In this document: in pieces, positions 32,518-42,659 of the stretch
Layout: every line of letters starts with the position of its first letter
Numbering within the stretch: position 1 is the stretch's first letter
Assembly (NCBI GenBank): GCA_963844435.1
Contig: CAWJOG010000007.1
Span: forward strand, 94,113-158,112
Source of the DNA: JBDSLU01 sp963844435
GTDB lineage: Bacteria > Acidobacteriota > Vicinamibacteria > Vicinamibacterales > Vicinamibacteraceae
Length of the DNA: 64,000 nucleotides
Direction of reading: 5' to 3'
Notes under the pieces: model-generated
The model's input: only the letters and a program-made list of their open reading frames with translations
The model's database searches: none
Told to the model about the DNA's origin: nothing
Position numbers and translations under genes: made by a program

Positions 32518-33056
32518 GCGGCCGCGAGCAGGCCGTCCACCAGCGCCTCGACATCCGTCCCGCAGTGGAGGCGGGCGCGATCGCCGGATCGCAGGAAGCC
32601 CTCCGCGACGGCCGTGTCGAGGAAGGCCAGGAAGCCGCGCCAGTAGTTGCGGACGTCAAGGAGACCGACCGGCTTCGCGTGCAGGCCGAGCTGCGCCCAG
32701 GTCAGGATCTCGCAGAGCTCATCGAGCGTGCCCATGCCGCCGGGCAGCACCAGGAAGGCGTCGGCGAGGGAGGCCATGAGCGCCTTGCGTTCGTGCATGG
32801 TGGCGACGATCCGGAGGTCGGTGACGCCCCGGTGCGCCAGCTCCCGATCGACCATCGACGTCGGGATGACGCCGGTCACGCGCCCACTCTGGGCCAGCAC
32901 CGCGTCCGCGGCGATCCCCATCAGCCCCACATGCGCCCCGCCATACACCAGCTCGCACCCGCGGTCCGCGAGCGCGCGGCCGAGCGCAGCCGCTGCCTCG
33001 CCGTAGGTCGGGTCGTTTCCCGCGCGCGAGCCGCAGAACACCGCGATCCGGGGCAT
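32502..33056 (-). CDS. LOG-family phosphoribohydrolase (TIGR00730)
   Basis: 184 residues. Rossmann-like fold with AVFCGSRAGNDPTYGE, ELVYGGAHVGLMGIAADAVL, the Arg/Glu site in TMHERKALM and the signature PGGMGTLDELCEILTWAQLG. The family cleaves nucleoside 5'-monophosphates to base and ribose-5-phosphate. ATG at 33056 gives MPRIAVF; a longer start at 33080 is possible. It is the first gene of a three-gene overlapping cluster. Confidence 0.93.
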   Translation of the reverse strand: MPRIAVFCGSRAGNDPTYGEAAAALGRALADRGCELVYGGAHVGLMGIAADAVLAQSGRVTGVIPTSMVDRELAHRGVTDLRIVATMHERKALMASLADAFLVLPGGMGTLDELCEILTWAQLGLHAKPVGLLDVRNYWRGFLAFLDTAVAEGFLRSGDRARLHCGTDVEALVDGLLAAAWEPA

Positions 33057-33097
33057 GGCCGAGTATACGATGCCGGCCACGCCGGCTAGAATCGACC

Positions 33098-34951
33098 ATG
33101 GTCAGATTCGTGTTGCGCATCGCCGCCGTCGCCACGCTCGGCGCCGGTCTCGGTCTCGTCGCCTGCGGGCGCGGCACGTCGACGCCCAGCCAGCCCGCCG
33201 GCCCCACCGCCGCCGACGCCAAGGCCTTCGTCGAGAAGGCCGACGCCGAGCTGCTCGACCTGAGCCGCCGCCTGTCGCAGGCGCAGTGGGTGTCGTCGAA
33301 CTTCATCACCACCGACACCGAAGCGCTCTCCGCCAACTCCTACCAGCAGTTCATCGCCGCCACGATGAAGATGGCCAAGGACGCCGCGCGCTTCGACGCG
33401 GTGCAGGTCGACGCCGACACGAAACGGCGGCTCGAGCTGTTCAAGCTGGCCACCATCCCGCTGCCGGCGCCATCCGATCCGGTCAAGCAGGATGAGCTGA
33501 CCAAGCTCGCCGCCGGCCTCGAAGCCGACTACGGCCGCGGCAAGTACTGCCCGCCTGGCAAGGCCTGCCTCGACGTCAACGCCATCACCAAGATCATGGC
33601 GACCAGCCGCGACGCGGCCGAGCTGCTCGACGTGTGGCGAGGCTGGCACGCCATCGCCCCGCCGATGAAGCCGCGCTACGAGCGCTTCGTCACGCTCGGC
33701 AACGAAGGCGCGAAGGAGCTGGGCTACAAGGATCTCGGCGCGCTGTGGCGGGCCGGCTACGACATGACGTCGGACGAGTTCTCGACCGAGGTCGACCGGC
33801 TGTGGACCCAGGTGAAGCCGCTCTACGACGCGCTGCACGCGCACGCGCGGCGTTCGCTGCTGAAGAAGTACGGCCCCACGGTGGTGCCTGCCGATGGACC
33901 GATCCCGGCGCACCTGCTCGGCAACATCTGGGCTCAGCAGTGGGGCAACGTCTACGACCTGATGGGCGTCCCGAGCCGCGGCCCCGCCTACGACCTCACC
34001 AGGCTCCTCGAGGCGAAGAAGACCGATGCCAAGGGCATGGTCCAGTACGGCGACCGCTTCTTCACGTCGCTCGGCTTCGAACCGATGCCGCCGACGTTCT
34101 GGGAGCGCTCGCTGTTCACCAAGCCGCAGGACCGTGACGTCGTCTGCCACGCCAGCGCCTGGGACGTCGACCAGGATCAGGATCTGCGCATCAAGATGTG
34201 CATCGAGACCACCGGCGAGGACTTCGTCGTGATCCACCACGAGCTGGGCCACAACATCTACCAGCGCGCCTACCGGCGGCAGCCGATGATCTACCGCAAC
34301 AGCGCCAACGACGGCTTCCACGAAGCGATCGGCGACGCCATCGCGCTGTCGGTCACGCCCGACTACCTGGTCAAGGTCGGCCTGCTGGACAAGGCGCCCG
34401 GCCCCGAGGGCGATCTCGAGTACCTGATGCGGATGGCGCTCGACAAGGTCGCGTTCCTGCCGTTCGGGATCGTCGTCGATCAGTGGCGGTGGAAGGTGCT
34501 CTCCGGCGAGATCACGCCGGACAAGTACAACACCGCCTGGTGGGAGCTGCGGCGCAAGTACCAGAACGTCGCCGAGCCCGAGCCGCGGCCGGCCGACGCC
34601 TTCGATCCCGGCGCCAAGTACCACGTGCCGGCCAACACGCCGTACACCCGCTATTTCCTCGCCCACATCCTCCAGTTCCAGTTCCAGCGGGCGATGTGCC
34701 GCGATGCCGGCTACACCGGCCCGCTGCACCGGTGCTCGATCTACGACAACAAGCAGGTCGGGGCCAAGCTGGCGAAGATGCTGGAAATGGGCCAGAGCCG
34801 GCCGTGGCCGGATGCGCTCGAAGCGCTCACCGGCGAGCGGAAGATGGACGCGACCGCGATGATCGACTACTTCAAGCCGCTCAAGGAGTGGCTGGACGCC
34901 CAGGCCGCGGCCGAGAAGGGTGCGCCGGCGCCGGCGACGACGACGCCGTGA
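33098..34951 (+). CDS. M2-family (ACE-like) peptidyl-dipeptidase lipoprotein
   Basis: 617 residues. Lipoprotein signal GLGLVACGRG, then the helical M2 fold. Zinc site HHELGH within FVVIHHELGHNIYQRAYRRQ, with the third ligand Glu in DGFHEAIGDAIALS, and WWELRRKYQNV plus TPYTRYFLAHILQFQFQRAM lining the site. Peptidases of this family release dipeptides from peptide C-termini and are frequent in Acidobacteriota and Gammaproteobacteria. No frameshift here. The sulfatase gene begins 18 bp after the stop. Confidence 0.94.
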   Translation: MVRFVLRIAAVATLGAGLGLVACGRGTSTPSQPAGPTAADAKAFVEKADAELLDLSRRLSQAQWVSSNFITTDTEALSANSYQQFIAATMKMAKDAARFDAVQVDADTKRRLELFKLATIPLPAPSDPVKQDELTKLAAGLEADYGRGKYCPPGKACLDVNAITKIMATSRDAAELLDVWRGWHAIAPPMKPRYERFVTLGNEGAKELGYKDLGALWRAGYDMTSDEFSTEVDRLWTQVKPLYDALHAHARRSLLKKYGPTVVPADGPIPAHLLGNIWAQQWGNVYDLMGVPSRGPAYDLTRLLEAKKTDAKGMVQYGDRFFTSLGFEPMPPTFWERSLFTKPQDRDVVCHASAWDVDQDQDLRIKMCIETTGEDFVVIHHELGHNIYQRAYRRQPMIYRNSANDGFHEAIGDAIALSVTPDYLVKVGLLDKAPGPEGDLEYLMRMALDKVAFLPFGIVVDQWRWKVLSGEITPDKYNTAWWELRRKYQNVAEPEPRPADAFDPGAKYHVPANTPYTRYFLAHILQFQFQRAMCRDAGYTGPLHRCSIYDNKQVGAKLAKMLEMGQSRPWPDALEALTGERKMDATAMIDYFKPLKEWLDAQAAAEKGAPAPATTTP

Positions 34952-34968
34952 CCGGCGGACATCGAAGA

Positions 34969-36459
34969 ATGCACTCGATGAACACCCTGCTCACCGCCAC
35001 CGCGTTCGCTGTGCTCGGGCTTGGGCTCGGGCTCGGGTCCGCTGCGGCCCAGCCCGCCCCGGCGCAACGGCCGAACATCGTGTTCATCATGACCGACGAC
35101 CACGCGGCGCATGCCATCAGCGCCTATGGCTCGAAGGTCAACCAGACGCCGCACCTGGACCGGCTGGCGAAGGAAGGCGCGCTCTTCACGAGCGTCTTCG
35201 CCACCAACTCGATCTGCACGCCGAGTCGCGCGGCCATCCTCACCGGCCAGTACTCACACCTGAACGGCGTGACCATGTTCAACCGGTTCGACAGCGCCCG
35301 GATGACCGTGGCGCGGCTGCTGCAGCAGGGCGGCTACCACACCGGGATGATCGGCAAGTGGCACCTGGGGAGCGACCCCCAGGGCTTCGACCGATGGGAG
35401 ATCTTCCCCGGCCAGGGCGACTACGTCGACCCGGTGCTCTACACGGCGACGGGCGAGAAGAAATATGCCGGCGGCTACGCCACTGACGTCGTCACCGACC
35501 TGGCGCTGGAGTTCATCGAGAAGCGGCCGGCGGAGAAGCCGTTCTTCCTGATGATGCACCACAAGGCGCCGCACCGGCCGTGGACGCCGAACGCCGCGCA
35601 TGGCGCGCACTTCGCCGCGCGCACGATCCCCGAGCCGGCAACGATGTGGGACGACTACACCGGCCGCACCGACGCCCTGCGCGAGAACAAGCAGCGCGTC
35701 GCCAACGACCTCACGCCGCAGGATCTGAAGCAGACACCGCCGGCCGGCCTGACCGGCGACGCGCTGACGCGCTGGAAGTACCAGCGCTACATGCAGGACT
35801 ACCTGGCCACGGTGCAATCGGTCGACGACAGCGTCGGCCGCGTCCTCGACGCGCTCGACAAGGCCGGTCTGGGCCGCAACACGATCGTGATCTACACCAG
35901 CGACCAGGGCTTCTTCCTCGGCGACCACGGCCTGTTCGACAAGCGGTTCATGTACGAGGAATCGATCCGCATGCCGTTCCTCGTCCGCTGGCCGGCGGCC
36001 GTCAAGGCGGGCAGCCGGATCGACGCGATTGGCCTCAACGTCGACTTCGCGCCGACCTTCCTCGAGGCAGCCGGCCTGCCGCCGTCCGGTGACATGCAGG
36101 GCCGGAGCCTGCTGCCGGTCCTGCGCGGCGACACGCCGCGCGACTGGCGCACGTCGATGTACTACCGCTACTACCACGACCCCGGACACCACAACACGCG
36201 CGCGCACTACGGCGTCCGCACGAAGACGCACAAGCTGATCTACTTCTGGAAGAAGGACCAGTGGGAGCTCTACGACCTGGTCAAGGATCCGCAGGAGCTG
36301 CACAACCTGTACGGGCAGCCGGCGCAGGCGGCGTTGACCGCGACGCTGAAGACCGAGCTGGCGCGGCTGAAGCGCGAGGCCAAGGACGAGGATCAGCTCG
36401 CCGACGTCCAGATTCCCCAAGGGGTCGACGGCTCGGTGGCGCAGCTGCGCGGCAAGTAG
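34969..36459 (+). CDS. secreted type I sulfatase
   Basis: 496 residues with a signal peptide (TATAFAVLGLGLGLGSAAA). Sulfatase hallmarks: NIVFIMTDDHA (metal Asp pair), NSICTPSRAAILTGQY with the Cys in C-x-P-S-R that is converted to formylglycine, and GMIGKWHLG. IYTSDQGFFLGDHG and KTHKLIYFW follow. It would hydrolyse sulfate esters of glycans or other compounds outside the cytoplasm. The maturation enzyme is not in the window. It is probably co-transcribed with the M2 peptidase. Confidence 0.94.
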   Translation: MHSMNTLLTATAFAVLGLGLGLGSAAAQPAPAQRPNIVFIMTDDHAAHAISAYGSKVNQTPHLDRLAKEGALFTSVFATNSICTPSRAAILTGQYSHLNGVTMFNRFDSARMTVARLLQQGGYHTGMIGKWHLGSDPQGFDRWEIFPGQGDYVDPVLYTATGEKKYAGGYATDVVTDLALEFIEKRPAEKPFFLMMHHKAPHRPWTPNAAHGAHFAARTIPEPATMWDDYTGRTDALRENKQRVANDLTPQDLKQTPPAGLTGDALTRWKYQRYMQDYLATVQSVDDSVGRVLDALDKAGLGRNTIVIYTSDQGFFLGDHGLFDKRFMYEESIRMPFLVRWPAAVKAGSRIDAIGLNVDFAPTFLEAAGLPPSGDMQGRSLLPVLRGDTPRDWRTSMYYRYYHDPGHHNTRAHYGVRTKTHKLIYFWKKDQWELYDLVKDPQELHNLYGQPAQAALTATLKTELARLKREAKDEDQLADVQIPQGVDGSVAQLRGK

Positions 36460-36493
36460 GAGCCGCGGCCGGCACAGGTCCGGGAGCGGCGGT

Positions 36494-37030
36494 TCAGGCG
36501 CGCGCAGCCGTCGGCGACCCGACGACCGGCGGCACGCCGGCACGGCCGCGGAGCGCGGCGCGAGCGCCCAGGGCCACCGGCACGCCAATCCCGAACGCGT
36601 GCACGACCAGCGACAGGCCGTCCCACAGCAGGTCGAAGGGGGCCACGCCGGCGCCGCCCACGGCCGACAGCGGCACCACGATGTAGTGCATCACGCCGAA
36701 CACCGCGACGCCGTAGAGCGAGCCGAAGGCCCACGGCCGGCGCCACAGGGCCTCGGCGTAGCGTGCCGCCGTGTAGTAGACGAACGCCACCGTCAGCGCG
36801 ATGAAGAAGTGCAGGGCCAGGCCGAGCGCCGCGGTCGGCGCTCCGCCCGCGACGGCAGCCTGGCGACCGAGGAGGCCCGCCGCCACGGACTGAAAGATCC
36901 GGCTCGGACGGACGCCCGCCTCGATCGCCCAGAAAATGCAGGCGTAGGTAATGTCGATCACCCCGGCCGCCAGGCCGCCCAGGACGACGGCAACCGAAGG
37001 CGACACGGCGTGCTGGCGGGGGTTGGGCAT
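36494..37030 (-). CDS. four-helix integral membrane protein, hypothetical
   Basis: 178 residues with about four hydrophobic segments: VAVVLGGLAAGVIDITYACIF, ALGLALHFFIALTVAFVYYT, AFGSLYGVAVFGVMHYIVVP and WDGLSLVVHAFGIGVPVALG. The arrangement recalls YagU/DUF1440-like inner-membrane proteins, but I cannot assign it firmly. It is convergent with the sulfatase and divergent from the histidine kinase gene. Confidence 0.65.
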   Translation of the reverse strand: MPNPRQHAVSPSVAVVLGGLAAGVIDITYACIFWAIEAGVRPSRIFQSVAAGLLGRQAAVAGGAPTAALGLALHFFIALTVAFVYYTAARYAEALWRRPWAFGSLYGVAVFGVMHYIVVPLSAVGGAGVAPFDLLWDGLSLVVHAFGIGVPVALGARAALRGRAGVPPVVGSPTAARA

Positions 37031-37158
37031 GGCGTCTCCTGAGGTGTAGGCCAAGCGGGCCCAAGCCTTGCGCAGCTCGCGCGCAATTCTGCTCCCGATT
37101 TGACCAACGGCTCTCCCCGGCTGACGAACTGCACAGCCGCCTCGGCTACGATGGGACC

Positions 37159-38312
37159 ATGACGCGACAGCGCTGGCGGAAGGCCGCGCTCATCGTCGGC
37201 GGCTGGACGCTCGTCGGGCTGTTCCTGTTCAGCAAGAACCTCGCGGCGCGGCTGCTCCGCAACGATCCGTCGCCCTGGTTCGACATCCTGCTGGCGTGGC
37301 TGATCGGGGCCTACGCGTCGGCCGCATTGACCCCCGCGATCCTCTGGCTCGGCGAGCGCTACCCGTTCGGCCGCGGGAAGTGGGCGGCGCCGCTCGCCAT
37401 CCATCTGGTGGGGAGCGCCGTCTTCGCCGTCGGGCAGCTCTGGCTGGAAGCCGTCGTCACGGTCTGGCTCGGCGTGATCTCCTTCCCGGTCGCCCAGTCG
37501 GTCCGCACCTATTTCCCCTGGCTCCTCGCGCTCGGCTTCCACGCCGGCGCGGTCTGCTACTGGCTGATCATCGGGCTCCAGGCGCTGTGGCGCTTCCACG
37601 AGTCGTCCCGACGACACGAACGGGAAGCACTCGAGCTGATGGCGCGGGCGTCGGCGCTCGAGACCCAGGTGGTGCAAGCGCGGCTCGGCGCGCTCAAGAT
37701 GCAGCTCCAGCCGCACTTCCTGTTCAACACGCTGAACGCCGTCGTGTCGCTCGTCCGGGCCCGCCGCGGACGCGAGGCCGAGGACACGCTCGCGCACCTG
37801 AGCGATCTCCTGCGCTGGGTGCTGGACGACAGCGAACACCAGGAAGTGCCGCTGTCGCGCGAGCTCGAATACGTGCGGCTCTATCTGGCGGTCGAGCGCG
37901 TCCGGTTCTCGGATCGCCTGCACATCGACATGCGGATCGCACCCGACGCCCTCGACGCGGCCGTGCCGCACCTGTGCCTGCAGCCGATCGTCGAGAACGC
38001 GATCCGGCACGGCATCGAAGCGTGCGCGTCGGCCGGCGAGCTGGTGATCGGCGCCCGCCGGGTCGGCGGCATGCTGGAGCTCGTCGTCGAGGACGACGGA
38101 CCGGGCCTCCGCGGTGTCCGGCTGCCGGTCGGCATCGGCCTCGCCAACACGCGGCTGCGCCTCGCCGAGCTCTACGGCGATCGCGCGTCGCTCACGCTGG
38201 CGAACGCCCTCGACGGCGGCGCCATCGTCACGCTGACGCTGCCGTTCCGCGAGTGCGAGGAACCCGCGACTCCATTGCGTGCCGGGGCGCTGCCCGGCAA
38301 GGTGGCGGCACC

Positions 38313-38316
<4 letters not shown>
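37159..38316 (+). CDS. LytS/YehU-type sensor histidine kinase
   Basis: 385 residues. Four N-terminal membrane helices (ALIVGGWTLVGLFLFS, WFDILLAWLIGAYASAALTP, APLAIHLVGSAVFAVGQLWL, YFPWLLALGFHAGAVCYWLI) are followed by a coiled region and the His_kinase domain LQPHFLFNTLNAVVSLV with phospho-accepting His near residue 186. The ATPase boxes are LQPIVENAIRHGI, VEDDGPGL and GIGLANTRLRLAELYG. No periplasmic sensor domain is evident. It overlaps the response regulator by 4 bp. Confidence 0.94.
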
Positions 38317-39092
<776 letters not shown>

Positions 39093-39137
39093 TCTCGCCT
39101 CGCGCGCCGTCTGGAACGCGCAGACGAGGACCCGCTC

Positions 39138-40103
39138 ATGCCCAGCCCGCTCGATCGCCGCCTCTTTCTGCGCCTTGCCGGCGGTACGGCAGCGGCTCTG
39201 TCCGCCGGACGCGCGGCGGCAGGTCAGGCCGCGACGCCGCAGCGGCGGATCGAGCCAGGCTCCGAGGAGCTGACGCACTACCAGATCGGCCCGCACATCT
39301 GGCTGCGCTGGCACAATGAGGCGCTCCTCGGCTACCGCGCCCACCCCTCGCAGAAGTATCCCTACGTCTTCCCTGCCGCCGGTCCGGTGTCCGGCCTGTC
39401 GCTGACGTCGGAGTCGTCGTTGCCCTGGCCGCATCACCGCTCCCTGTTCTTCGGGTGCGACTTCGTCAACGGCGGCAACTACTGGCAGAACGAGCTCGAA
39501 CGCGGCCAGATCGTCTCGCGCGGCCCACGCGTCGCCGAGGCGACGAAGACCTCGGCGGTCATCGTCGATGCCTGCGACTGGCGCCAGCCTGGTCAGCCCG
39601 TGCAGATGACCGACGAACGCCGACTCACGCTGTCGGTCCCGGGCCCTCGCCTGCGCATCCTCGACGTGGACATCACCTGGCGCGCCGTCGTGGACGTCAC
39701 CATCCAGAAGAACAACCACGCGCTCTTCGCGCTGCGCGCGGCCCACGAGATCACGCCGTGGGGTGGCGGACGGCTGGTGTCGAGCGAAGGCTAGGAGGGC
39801 GAACAGCAGACGTTCGGCAAGCCGGCCCGATGGTGCGCGTTCGTCGGAAAGCGGACGCAGGCCACGGGCGAGCCAGTCGAAGGCATCGCCCTGATGGATC
39901 ACCCGCAGAGTCCGTGGGCGCCATGCCCGTGGTTCACGCGCGACTACGGCTTCATCTCGCCGATGCCGTTCAACTGGCTCGAGAAGCCCTGGCAGCTCGC
40001 GGCCGGCCAATCGGTCCGGATCCGGCATCGCGTCGTGCTGTTCGCGGGCGACCCGCAGGAAGCGGGCCTCGACAGGCTCTACAAGGAATGGGCGGGCGCC
40101 TAG
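39138..40103 (+). pseudogene. DUF6807 (PmoA-like) secreted protein interrupted by in-frame TAG
   Basis: Tat/Sec-like signal (RRLFLRLAGGTAAALSAGRA), then a DUF6807 domain (YQIGPHIWLRWHNEALLGYR ... SLFFGCDFVNGGNYW ... NNHALFALRAAHEITPWGGG). The frame meets TAG at 39792-39794 and continues unbroken with EGEQQTFGKPARWCAFVGKR, DHPQSPWAPCPWFTRDYGF and a natural stop at 40103. A single substitution (AAG or CAG to TAG) explains the break. It could be a recent nonsense mutation, a base-call error or readthrough. The family is common in Planctomycetes and Acidobacteriota; function is unsettled. Confidence 0.85.
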
Positions 40104-40169
40104 CGATGCCCGCCTGCCGGCTCGCGCCGTGAGCTCTGCCACCCGCCTGCTGGCCGGGCTCCCCACCCC

Positions 40170-40335
40170 TTCCGCGTGCGCATCGCGCTGGGCGACATCG
40201 ATGGCGCCTTCGCCGATCTCGGCCGCGCGGCCGACGTCGGGAGACTCGAGGGCTTCGCGATGGCGAACCCCGAGCTGGATCCGCTCAGGCGCGATCCGCG
40301 CTTCGCTCAGCTCGCCGTCCGGCTGAAAGGCCATC
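40170..40335 (+). pseudogene. remnant of a TPR-containing protein C-terminus
   Basis: The stretch RIALGDIDGAFADLGRAADV ... ANPELDPLRRDPRFAQLAVR is the characteristic last TPR and tail of TPR-containing kinase or cyclase-like regulators (LGD.D.AF..L.RA ... DP....LR.DPRF..L). Nothing upstream belongs to such a protein: the 70 bp before it follow the DUF6807 stop. I read it as a decayed 3' fragment. Confidence 0.55.
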
Positions 40336-40564
40336 GCGCGTTCGAGGCGGCGGGCCTCGTAGCTGCCGGTGGACGCTCCGGTGACGCCCCGCGGCCCTTC
40401 GTCCCGCTAGCACCACACGGCAGAGTCACAGGGCCAGTGGATGTTTTCTGACAGCACGGGAAGTTTTACGCGGCGGCCCCGCACGCGTCCCCTCTGACCG
40501 CTCGGCATCCACGGCTGCCCGTCACTGGCACGGATGCTGCGTCGAGAAGAAGGCGGAGTGTCGA
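40336..40564. other. non-coding stretch upstream of a small gene
   Basis: No supported reading frame. It contains a lower-GC patch around 40440-40470 and the sigma-54-like promoter listed separately. No repeat-family copy is present. Confidence 0.35.
40526..40540 (+). promoter_or_regulatory. sigma-54 (-24/-12) promoter candidate
   Basis: TGGCAC (40526-40531) followed after five bases by CTGC (40537-40540) fits the consensus TGGCACN5TTGC except for one base in the -12 element. The spacing places transcription start near 40552, 13 bp before the small gene at 40565. No enhancer-binding regulator is encoded in the window. Confidence 0.42.
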
Positions 40565-40786
40565 ATGGAATTGCCGCTCTCGTTGAACCCCGGACATCAC
40601 GGAACGCTGGTCGCATCACCTGAATCGCTGGGCTGGAATGTGCGGGTGGATGTCGACGGCGTGACGGTGCTGCACTCGCACGTCAGCGACTGGCACCGGG
40701 TGGAACGGCTGCGCGCTCGTGTCGAGGCGACTCACGGCGCCGCCACGAATCCATCCCAGCCAGACCGGCGCGGCGCCGGCGGCTAG
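40565..40786 (+). CDS. small hypothetical protein
   Basis: 73 codons: MELPLSLNPGHHGTLVASPE, then NVRVDVDGVTVLHSHVSDWHRVERLRARVE. The body looks like a small beta-strand/helix protein; the last 12 codons are low-complexity. A GGAG sits about 9 bp before the ATG, and the sigma-54-like element sits just upstream. No homologue is recognised. Confidence 0.4.
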   Translation: MELPLSLNPGHHGTLVASPESLGWNVRVDVDGVTVLHSHVSDWHRVERLRARVEATHGAATNPSQPDRRGAGG

Positions 40787-40902
40787 GGATCCCACCTCGG
40801 ACGCTCAGTCGACCTCGAGCGTGAGCGTGGAGCAGCCGCCAGGAACGGCCCGAGGTGGATACCGGCATCGAACTGGCTCGGTGCATCGGCACGCGGCCGC
40901 GC

Positions 40903-41523
40903 TCAGTTGTCCTCGTCTGGCTTCGGCTTGTCCTTCGCTTTGTCCTTCGCCGGCTTGTCCTTGCCCTGTTCCAGATCGAGCTTGGGCAGCCCGAGCCCCT
41001 CGAGACGGCGGAGCTGATCCAGGTCGATCGTGCCGACGATGTTGACGACGGTGAAGCGCCGCGGTTCGGTGGCGAGGATGCCGAGCCCGCCGATCTTCGA
41101 GCCGTCGACCCACAGGTAGACATCGACGTCGGCGTTGTCCTTCTTGCTGCGCACGCCGGCCATCCGCGACCAGCCGGGTGCCGCGAGTTGCCGGCGGATC
41201 ATCTCGACCTCGGCTGGGCCGAAGGCGCCATCGGCGCCGAACTCGTAGCTGCGCACGTAAATACCCTTGAGCCCTGACATCATCGCCTTGACCTGGGCTT
41301 CCTCGGCGTCGCCGTCGCCCATGAATCGCGCGGCGAGGGCGAGCAGGGTGGTGTCGAGCGACACGTCGACCGTTTCCGAGGCCGCCGCCGCGAGCTTCTC
41401 CAGCCCCTCGATCTGCACGCGCGGGCCCGGGGTCTGCGCGGCCAGCCCGCCGCCCAGCACCGCCGACATCACCGGCACGAGCCAGACGGTCAGCGCGACG
41501 GTCCACAATCCCTTGATACTCAT
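40903..41523 (-). CDS. DUF4252 exported protein
   Basis: 206 residues. Signal segment (WTVALTVWLVPVMSAVLGGG), then a DUF4252 domain: IEGLEKLAAAASETVDVSLD, KAMMSGLKGIYVRSYEFGAD and SRMAGVRSKKDNADVDVYLW, ending in a Lys/Asp/Pro-rich tail (GKDKPAKDKAKDKPKPDEDN). DUF4252 proteins typically sit with ECF sigma/anti-sigma pairs, as here, and are presumed envelope-stress outputs or sensors. It is the last gene of the operon, 5 bp after the anti-sigma gene. Confidence 0.86.
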   Translation of the reverse strand: MSIKGLWTVALTVWLVPVMSAVLGGGLAAQTPGPRVQIEGLEKLAAAASETVDVSLDTTLLALAARFMGDGDAEEAQVKAMMSGLKGIYVRSYEFGADGAFGPAEVEMIRRQLAAPGWSRMAGVRSKKDNADVDVYLWVDGSKIGGLGILATEPRRFTVVNIVGTIDLDQLRRLEGLGLPKLDLEQGKDKPAKDKAKDKPKPDEDN

Positions 41524-41528
41524 GACGC

Positions 41529-41882
41529 CTACTCCTGGCTCCGCTCGATGGCGCGGTGCACGACGTTCAACTTCTCGCCGGTCAGCCGCAGCGCCTGCAG
41601 CAGCTGTTCGTGGGCGGCGCGGGCTCGCGCATCCTCCGCCCGGGCCGCCTGCCACTGCAGGCCGGCAACGGTGAGGGCCACAGTCGCCGCGAGCGGCAGC
41701 AGCGCGCGCCAGACGACCGTACGGCCTGTCCGCGTCAGCGCGGTGCCCGGCCGCGCCGCGGCGGTGTCACCGGTGATCGCGGCAATCACGCGGCCGGCGA
41801 AGGCCGGGCCCGGATCGTCCGCTTCCATGGCGCGCTCGAGCGCGCGGTCGATGTCCATGACGTCCTTTGTCCTGCTGTCCAT
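41529..41882 (-). CDS. membrane anti-sigma factor (ECF partner)
   Basis: 117 residues from 41882 (MDSRTKDVMD) or 110 from an inner ATG at 41858. A short cytosolic part (DRALERAMEADDPGPAFAGR) is followed by one membrane helix (ALLPLAATVALTVAGLQWQA) and a periplasmic helical tail. No zinc-binding anti-sigma motif is present. Assignment rests on position directly after the ECF sigma gene plus the topology. Confidence 0.7.
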   Translation of the reverse strand: MDSRTKDVMDIDRALERAMEADDPGPAFAGRVIAAITGDTAAARPGTALTRTGRTVVWRALLPLAATVALTVAGLQWQAARAEDARARAAHEQLLQALRLTGEKLNVVHRAIERSQE

Positions 41883-41888
41883 GGCGTG

Positions 41889-42530
41889 CTACCCGTGGCG
41901 GACGCGGGCGCACCGGGCGCGCAGCACCGCGAGCGACCGTTTCAAGTGGCTCTTCACCGTGTTGAGCGGCATGTCGAGCGTCTCCGCGATCTCGACCGGC
42001 CCGAGCTCGCGCTGGTACCGCAGCACCACGACGGCGCGGGCCGCGGCGGGCAGCGCGGCGACCTGGCCGCGGAGCCATGACACGAGCATCGGATCGCGCT
42101 CCGGCACGGCGGCGGTGACGGGCTCGGCGACCGTGTCGAGCGGCGTCACCGGGCGGCGCTTGCGCTCGCGCACGGCGTCGATGGCGCGGTGCGTCACGAC
42201 CCGCCGCAACCAGCTCGCCAGGTGCGCGTCCGACTCGATCGTCACGAGATGGCGGTGGAGCTGCACGAACACGTCCTGGGCCAGATCCTCGGCCGCGGCG
42301 CGATCGGCGAGCATCCGGCAGGCGATCCCGAACACGAGCCGCTGGTGATGGCGCACCAGGTCGGCGAAGGCGTCCAGGTCACCGGCCCGGGCCCGGGCGA
42401 GCCGGCGATCCCGGGCGTCGGCGCCCGGATCGGGCCTGAGAGCATCGGGCCGGGCGGTTCGGTCATCCACGGCGTCGTGGCTCGCTGGAACAGTCGCAGC
42501 CCGGGAGCGGGCCAGCGTCAAAGTCGCCAT
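41889..42530 (-). CDS. ECF-type RNA polymerase sigma factor
   Basis: 213 residues. Region 2 contains AFADLVRHHQRLVFGIACRM and AAAEDLAQDVFVQLHRHL with HLASWLRRVVTHRAIDAVRE. Region 4 contains VAALPAAARAVVVLRYQREL, GPVEIAETLDMPLNTVKSHL and KRSLAVLRA. A roughly 40-residue N-terminal extension precedes region 2. It directs transcription of an envelope-related regulon and probably its own operon (sigma, anti-sigma, DUF4252). Confidence 0.93.
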   Translation of the reverse strand: MATLTLARSRAATVPASHDAVDDRTARPDALRPDPGADARDRRLARARAGDLDAFADLVRHHQRLVFGIACRMLADRAAAEDLAQDVFVQLHRHLVTIESDAHLASWLRRVVTHRAIDAVRERKRRPVTPLDTVAEPVTAAVPERDPMLVSWLRGQVAALPAAARAVVVLRYQRELGPVEIAETLDMPLNTVKSHLKRSLAVLRARCARVRHG

Positions 42531-42627
42531 CTGCCTGCTTATTACGCAAGAGCGCCCCGCAAAGGGTGCACGGTTTCCATCGATTTGCCCGTCCGGCCGG
42601 TCGGGCGGCCCTGAAGGGCTTTGACGG

Positions 42628-42657
42628 GCTGGAGACGTAAGAAGATGCCGGAGGCGG
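42628..42657 (-). repeat. duplicated, diverged 3' end of the AddA-like gene
   Basis: On the minus strand it reads PASGIFLRL, against the AddA terminus PTSGILLRL-stop at 42975-43005. The roughly 24-bp match has differences that are mainly synonymous or conservative (CTG to TTA, CTC to TTC), and the stop TAA is replaced by CAG. It lies on the far side of the triple repeat array from the gene. Confidence 0.7.
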
Positions 42658-42659
42658 GA

